The notes beneath the pieces were generated by a model. It had not been told where the DNA came from. It worked only from the letters and a program-made list of their open reading frames with translations, and searched no databases. The translations under genes and the position numbers were made by a program. Below, piece by piece: positions 5,615 through 9,421 of a stretch of 9,421 nt of DNA. Positions within the stretch are counted from its first letter, which is position 1, and each line of letters opens with the position of its first letter. Origin of the DNA: Pseudomonadota bacterium (GTDB lineage Bacteria; Desulfobacterota; Anaeroferrophillalia; Anaeroferrophillales; Tharpellaceae). The stretch is from the NCBI GenBank assembly GCA_015486445.1, contig WFRT01000341.1, positions 1-9,421 of the forward strand. Direction: 5' to 3'.

Positions 5615-8005
5615 TCAGACGTCCAGGTTTGCCACCTGCAGGGCATTTTCCTCGATAAAGGTACGGCGGGCGCTGATGTTGTCGCCCATCAGCACGGTAA
5701 AAATATCATCGGCTTCGACATCGTCTTCGACCGTTACCCGGAGCAGTTTGCGGCGGCCCGGATCCATGGTTGTTTCCCAGAGCTGCTCCGGGTTCATTTC
5801 CCCGAGTCCCTTGTAGCGCTGGATATTGATCCCGGTTTTGCCTTTTTCCAGAACCTCCCGCAAAAGCTCCTCCCGGCTTTGGGCCTTGACCTCGTCTTCC
5901 TTGAAGCGCAGGGTATAAGGCGGCTCCCGCAGGACATCGAGCTTTTCCGTAAGCTGCAAAAGCGCCTGGTAATCACCGCTTTTCAACAGATTGTAGTCAA
6001 TCGCCAGGGGCAGCTCGGCGGCATCTTTGACGATCATTTTCCGACTGTCATTGACCTCGTCCGCAACCAGTTCCACGAAACTTGCTCCGCAGGCCGGCAG
6101 GGCCCCGCGCAGGGCTTCCCACTTTGCATCGTCCCTAAGATCACCACGGCCGGCAAAACCCAGCCTGATCATCTCTTTCAGCAGGAGCGCCGGGTAACCC
6201 CGGGCGTTCAAGCGGTCCATGGATTCCTTGTAGGGAATCAGCCGGAGCAGGACGGTCGTCAGTTCTGCTCCCCGCAGGACAGCAGCCGCATCACCTTCTC
6301 CGGCCGCCACTTCCATCTCCCGGCTGTTGTGGCGGATGACGAACTCGCTGAGTTCCCTTTCGGTGCTCAGATATTCATGCTGCTTGCCCCGGGTGACCCG
6401 GTAGAGCGGCGGCTGGGCGATATAGAGATAACCTCTTTTGACCAGTTCCTCCATCTGGCGATAGAAAAAGGTCAAAAGCAGGGTCCTGATGTGGGAGCCG
6501 TCGACATCGGCATCGGTCATGATGATAATCCGGTGATAGCGCAGCTTGGCCAGGTCGAAGTCTTCGCTGCCGATTCCCGTACCCAGGGCGGTGATCAGGA
6601 TCTTGATCTCCTCGCTGGTCAGCATCTTGTCGAAACGGGCCTTTTCGATATTGAGAATCTTGCCCTTCAAGGGCAGAATGGCCTGGTTTTTCCGGTCCCT
6701 GCCCTGCTTGGCGGAACCCCCGGCGGAATCTCCCTCGACAATGAATATCTCCGCTTTCATGGGATCCTTTTCCTGGCAGTCGGCCAGCTTTCCCGGCAGC
6801 ATCGATCCTTCCAGATAGCCCTTGCGCCGGGTCAGTTCCCGGGCCTTGCGGGCGGCCTCCCGGGCTTTCGCCGCCTCGACTATCTTCTCGACTATGGCCC
6901 CGGCCACCCCGGGATTTTCCTCAAGAAAATGGGACAGTTTTTCATTGACCAGGGATTCGACCAGACCCTTGACCTCGCTGTTGCCCAGCTTGGTCTTGGT
7001 CTGACCCTCGAACTGGGGATCGGGGATCTTGACGCTGATCACGGCCACCATGCCTTCCCGTATATCTTCACCGGTGAGGCCGACTTTGTTGCCTTTGAGC
7101 AGGTTGTGCTGGTTGATATAGCTGTTGACGGTGCGGGTCAGGGCCGCCTTGAAGCCCGAAAGATGGGTGCCCCCCTCGTGGGTGTTGATATTGTTGGCGA
7201 AGGTAAAAATCTGTTCCTTGTAGGCACTGTTGTACTGGATGGCGATTTCGATGTCGATTTCGTTGCGCCTCCCGGAGATATAGATCGGCTGGGAATTTAT
7301 CGGCGTCTTGTTGGCATTGAGATATTCGACGAACGAAACAATTCCGCCTTCGTAAACAAACTCTTTGCTGCGGCCCTCATCCCGCTCATCCTCGACCGTA
7401 ATGCGGATGCCGGAATTGAGAAAAGCCAGCTCCCGCAAGCGGCTGCTGATGGTATCGAAACTAAAAACCGTGTTCTCGAAAATCTCCGGGTCCGGCTGAC
7501 AGCGGATAATGGTTCCGGTCTGGGTCGTGGTACCGACAACTGTCAGTTCACTGCGCTTTTCCCCGCGCTCGAATTTCTGCACGTAGATCTTGCCGTTGCG
7601 CCGAATCTCCACCTCGAGGTATTCACTTAAGGCATTGACCACCGAAAGTCCCACCCCGTGCAGGCCGCCGGACACCTTGTAAGCTGAATTCTCGAACTTG
7701 CCGCCGGCGTGCAGCTTGGTTAAAACCAGCTCCGTCCCGGTCAACCCGGTATCTTCATGGATATCAACCGGAATCCCGCGCCCGTCATCGATGACGGTAA
7801 TCGAATTGTTTATGCCGATCTGCACTTTTATGTGCCGGCAATAGCCGGCCAGGGCCTCGTCTATGCTGTTGTCAACCAGCTCATAGACCAGGTGATGCAG
7901 CCCGGCCACATCGGTGCTGCCGATATACATCGAAGGCCGCTTGCGCACCGCTTCCAGGCCTTCGAGAACCTTGATCTGTTCCGCTCCATACTCGTTTTTC
8001 GTCAT
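5615..8005 (-). CDS. gyrB: DNA gyrase subunit B
   Basis: GyrB is the ATPase subunit of the type IIA topoisomerase that introduces negative supercoils, acting as A2B2 with GyrA. The 796-residue product follows E. coli numbering closely. The GHKL ATPase site has Glu42 and Asn46 (YELVDNSIDEAL), IDDGRGIPV with Asp73 and Arg76, GGLHGVG near 113-119, Arg136 and the transducer lysine in QTKTKLGN (Lys337). The TOPRIM domain has EGDSAGG with Glu424, PLKGKILN near 445-452 and DADVDGSH with Asp498, Asp500 and Asp502. The region from about 551 to 715 is the long insert of proteobacterial-type GyrB, missing from the roughly 640-residue Gram-positive form. The C-terminal tail has QRYKGLGEMNP. The start is ATG 8003-8005, with AGGAAA 8 nt upstream; the 24-codon upstream extension runs into dnaN. 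dnaN ends 47 nt before it, where recF is commonly found. Confidence 0.98.
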   Translation of the reverse strand: MTKNEYGAEQIKVLEGLEAVRKRPSMYIGSTDVAGLHHLVYELVDNSIDEALAGYCRHIKVQIGINNSITVIDDGRGIPVDIHEDTGLTGTELVLTKLHAGGKFENSAYKVSGGLHGVGLSVVNALSEYLEVEIRRNGKIYVQKFERGEKRSELTVVGTTTQTGTIIRCQPDPEIFENTVFSFDTISSRLRELAFLNSGIRITVEDERDEGRSKEFVYEGGIVSFVEYLNANKTPINSQPIYISGRRNEIDIEIAIQYNSAYKEQIFTFANNINTHEGGTHLSGFKAALTRTVNSYINQHNLLKGNKVGLTGEDIREGMVAVISVKIPDPQFEGQTKTKLGNSEVKGLVESLVNEKLSHFLEENPGVAGAIVEKIVEAAKAREAARKARELTRRKGYLEGSMLPGKLADCQEKDPMKAEIFIVEGDSAGGSAKQGRDRKNQAILPLKGKILNIEKARFDKMLTSEEIKILITALGTGIGSEDFDLAKLRYHRIIIMTDADVDGSHIRTLLLTFFYRQMEELVKRGYLYIAQPPLYRVTRGKQHEYLSTERELSEFVIRHNSREMEVAAGEGDAAAVLRGAELTTVLLRLIPYKESMDRLNARGYPALLLKEMIRLGFAGRGDLRDDAKWEALRGALPACGASFVELVADEVNDSRKMIVKDAAELPLAIDYNLLKSGDYQALLQLTEKLDVLREPPYTLRFKEDEVKAQSREELLREVLEKGKTGINIQRYKGLGEMNPEQLWETTMDPGRRKLLRVTVEDDVEADDIFTVLMGDNISARRTFIEENALQVANLDV

Positions 8006-8013
8006 AACTTGAT

Positions 8014-8019
8014 TTTCCT
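8014..8019 (-). promoter_or_regulatory. Ribosome binding site that decides the gyrB start
   Basis: AGGAAA on the minus strand ends 8 nt before the ATG at 8003-8005. The protein from that ATG opens MTKNEYGAEQIKVLEGLEAV, where GyrB homologues begin, and makes residue numbers agree with E. coli (Glu42, Asp73, Glu424). This rules against the in-frame ATG at 8075-8077 inside dnaN. Confidence 0.75.
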
Positions 8020-8052
8020 GTAGACTATCTTCAGATCCATATCCGCCGGCTG

Positions 8053-9216
8053 TCAGTTGATCGGCATGATGCCGCACATGTAGTCTTCGTGTTCCATCCC
8101 TTGCAAAAGACAGGGCTGGGATTTGTCGTTGATCATGAATAAAACTTTTTCATCCGGCAGGGCCTGAAGAAAATCCATGAGATAATTTATGTTGAAAGCA
8201 ATTTTCACCGGCTCTCCCTGGTAACCCAGAACCAGTTCGGTGTGGCCATGTCCCATTTCCGGATTGTTGATAGAAACCTTCATCAACCCTTTACTGATAT
8301 CGAATATCACCCCTTTATACTGTTCCTGGGCCAGCAGATTCATCTGCTTGAGGATGTAAAGCAGGGGTTCCCGCTCGACCACCACCCGGTGGCTGAAATG
8401 TTCCGGAATCATCTTGCGATAGTCCGGGAAATCACCCTGCAGCATCCGCAAGACCAGGATAAAATCTTCTCCCCAGACCACGACCTCGTTATGGGAAAAA
8501 CCAAGATTCAGGGTTTCCGGGCGGCTGAACACACTCTTTATCTCCTGCAGGCTCTTGCGGGAAAAAATCTTGCGCTCGCCTAAGCTTATGCGCCCCGAAA
8601 TATCCCGGTTGCGGGCGACTGAAACCCGGTGGCCATCGGTGGCGATCAACGAAAAAAAGTGTGACCCGGCGGTTATTTCCCGATCCCCTTCCAAACCCTC
8701 GTCGTCGACGATCCCGTTGACCGGTTCGATTTCGAGAAAAACCCCCTGCAGATTGTAACGGGGGTCGGCGATCCGGGCTACCGAAAATACCGTCAGATCG
8801 ATCAGCTGGGTCAAATCTTCGCTGCCTATCTGAATTGATGAAGCCGGTTCGGTAAAATCTATTTCCGGAAATTCGTCGACCTCGGCGCTGAGGATCTTGA
8901 AAGAGCTTTTCCTGTCCTCGATCAATACCAGGCTGTTTTCACTTTCCTGGCGGATCGATATTTTTTCATCATTCAAGCTGCGAACCAGGTCAAAAGCCTT
9001 GCGTCCGTTGATCGAAACCGCCCCGGGTTGACCAATCTCCACCTCAAGAGTACCCCGGGCGCTGCAATTTTGATCGAATGCGACAATTTCCAGCTTTCCG
9101 GCGTCCGCCCGCAAAAGAATATTCTCTAGATTGTTGAGTGAAGATGATTTTTCCAGGATGGACTGGATCTTCTGCAGGCAACTGCTGAGCTGGTGGCGGT
9201 CGGCGGTAAATTCCAT
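8053..9216 (-). CDS. dnaN: DNA polymerase III beta subunit (sliding clamp)
   Basis: DnaN forms the ring-shaped dimer that tethers polymerase III and many partners to DNA. The 387-residue product is slightly longer than the common 366-375. Family features are the N-terminal start MEFTADRHQLSSCLQKIQSI, VFSVARIADPRYNLQGVFLEI in the second domain, LIATDGHRVSVARN, QGDFPDYRKMIP near the partner-binding pocket, and a third domain ending EDYMCGIMPIN. Extra length comes mainly from an acidic insertion of roughly 15 residues (about 165-182, around GIVDDEGLEGD) just before the LIATDGHR strand. The end MPIN differs from the MPMRL-type ends of E. coli-like clamps. The ATG at 9214-9216 has GAGG 5 nt upstream. 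The AT-rich stretch upstream may carry its promoter. gyrB follows after 47 nt with no visible terminator. Confidence 0.97.
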   Translation of the reverse strand: MEFTADRHQLSSCLQKIQSILEKSSSLNNLENILLRADAGKLEIVAFDQNCSARGTLEVEIGQPGAVSINGRKAFDLVRSLNDEKISIRQESENSLVLIEDRKSSFKILSAEVDEFPEIDFTEPASSIQIGSEDLTQLIDLTVFSVARIADPRYNLQGVFLEIEPVNGIVDDEGLEGDREITAGSHFFSLIATDGHRVSVARNRDISGRISLGERKIFSRKSLQEIKSVFSRPETLNLGFSHNEVVVWGEDFILVLRMLQGDFPDYRKMIPEHFSHRVVVEREPLLYILKQMNLLAQEQYKGVIFDISKGLMKVSINNPEMGHGHTELVLGYQGEPVKIAFNINYLMDFLQALPDEKVLFMINDKSQPCLLQGMEHEDYMCGIMPIN

Positions 9217-9314
9217 GATTTCCTCGCTGAGCTGGACGGTTTCAGGATCCGGGTAAGAAGGATTACTATTTTCCTATAATAAACTTGAAATAAAACTAGT
9301 AGTATTAAGAAAGC

Positions 9315-9332
9315 CTGTGAAACTGTGAAAAA
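9315..9332 (-). repeat. Tandem 8-bp repeat resembling DnaA boxes
   Basis: CTGTGAAA occurs twice back to back (9315-9322 and 9323-9330). On the minus strand one copy extends to TTTTTCACA (9324-9332), which fits the relaxed DnaA-box form TTWTNCACA. The other reads AGTTTCACA (9316-9324), two mismatches from it. No perfect TTATCCACA is present in the window's right-hand end. The repeat is exact; DnaA binding is inference. Confidence 0.45.
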
Positions 9333-9360
9333 AATCAATAAGTCGTTGTTTTGGTTGAAT

Positions 9361-9372
9361 TTAACATGTTAA
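9361..9372. repeat. 12-bp perfect palindrome upstream of dnaN
   Basis: TTAACATGTTAA reads the same on both strands. Just to its right, GTTAA occurs once more (GTGTTAAATC, from 9380), so half-sites may be repeated. It may be a binding site for a dimeric regulator or part of the origin; no specific protein can be named. Confidence 0.4.
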
Positions 9373-9421
9373 TGAAAGGTGTTAAATCAAGGTTTGAATC
9401 AATCGGGTACCGGTTGACAAA

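Larger units (their letters stand above)
9217..9421. other. AT-rich gene-free region upstream of dnaN, candidate oriC element
   Basis: These 205 bases hold no supportable gene and are clearly AT-richer than the rest. They contain the tandem DnaA-box-like words at 9315-9332, a run of triplets TAG-TAG-TAT-TAA (9297-9308), homopolymer A/T runs and a 12-bp palindrome (9361-9372). By common bacterial gene order dnaA would lie just off the right edge in the same orientation, making this the dnaA-dnaN gap, which in Bacillus subtilis contains the unwinding region. TTATTATAGG near 9266-9275 (minus strand) could include a dnaN -10, but no good -35 is visible. The origin call is inference from position and short motifs. 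Confidence 0.4.

Noticed and set aside
5585..7630. 681-codon open frame on the plus strand opposite gyrB
   Set aside because: It is the antisense shadow of gyrB, whose protein matches its family end to end with catalytic residues in place. The plus-strand product has no recognisable domain.
8006..8077. 24-codon N-terminal extension of GyrB
   Set aside because: It overlaps dnaN, and the downstream ATG has a good ribosome site and restores standard GyrB numbering.
1..9421. CRISPR arrays, insertion sequences, prophage or defence genes
   Set aside because: No regularly spaced repeats, transposase motifs or terminal inverted repeats were seen; all coding space is taken by housekeeping genes.

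Overview
The window is a chromosomal, replication-origin-proximal housekeeping region in which every gene I can support lies on the minus strand. In transcription order (right to left) it holds dnaN, gyrB, tRNA-Gln(CTG), tRNA-Glu(CTC), rpmH, rnpA, yidD, yidC, khpB/jag, mnmE and the first 136 codons of rsmG, which runs off the left edge. rpmH (44 codons, 5186-5320) and the truncated rsmG are real genes read directly from the sequence. Spacing is tight: rnpA/yidD overlap by 7 nt, rpmH/rnpA are 5 nt apart, yidC/khpB 16 nt, mnmE/rsmG 46 nt and dnaN/gyrB 47 nt.

Organism: bacterial and most likely Gram-negative. YidC has the long N-terminal periplasmic (P1-type) region, and GyrB carries the roughly 160-residue insert typical of proteobacterial-type enzymes, while a KhpB/Jag protein (absent from most gammaproteobacteria) follows YidC. 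This mix, with fairly high GC, suits a Desulfobacterota/deltaproteobacterium-like or other deep Gram-negative lineage. That placement is inference.

Layout: 9217-9421 is an AT-rich gene-free stretch upstream of dnaN with tandem DnaA-box-like words, a short run of TAG/TAT/TAA triplets and a 12-bp palindrome; it may be part of oriC or the dnaA-dnaN intergenic region. 5615-9216 holds the sliding clamp and gyrase B, with no recF between them. 5372-5591 is a small tRNA unit with its own promoter (perfect TTGACA, 17-bp spacer, extended -10, GC-rich discriminator). 1949-5320 is the rpmH-rnpA-yidD-yidC-khpB cluster (ribosome, RNase P, membrane insertion, RNA binding). 1-1839 holds mnmE and rsmG, which act in tRNA wobble-uridine and 16S rRNA modification.

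Functional theme: replication (clamp, gyrase) leads into translation and membrane biogenesis. No strong intrinsic terminator is visible between any two genes, so extensive read-through is plausible, with the tRNA promoter and two intergenic hairpin regions as likely adjustment points. No CRISPR, insertion sequence, prophage or defence genes were seen. I see no convincing undescribed system; the points of interest are gene order, the possible origin element and small departures from family motifs.
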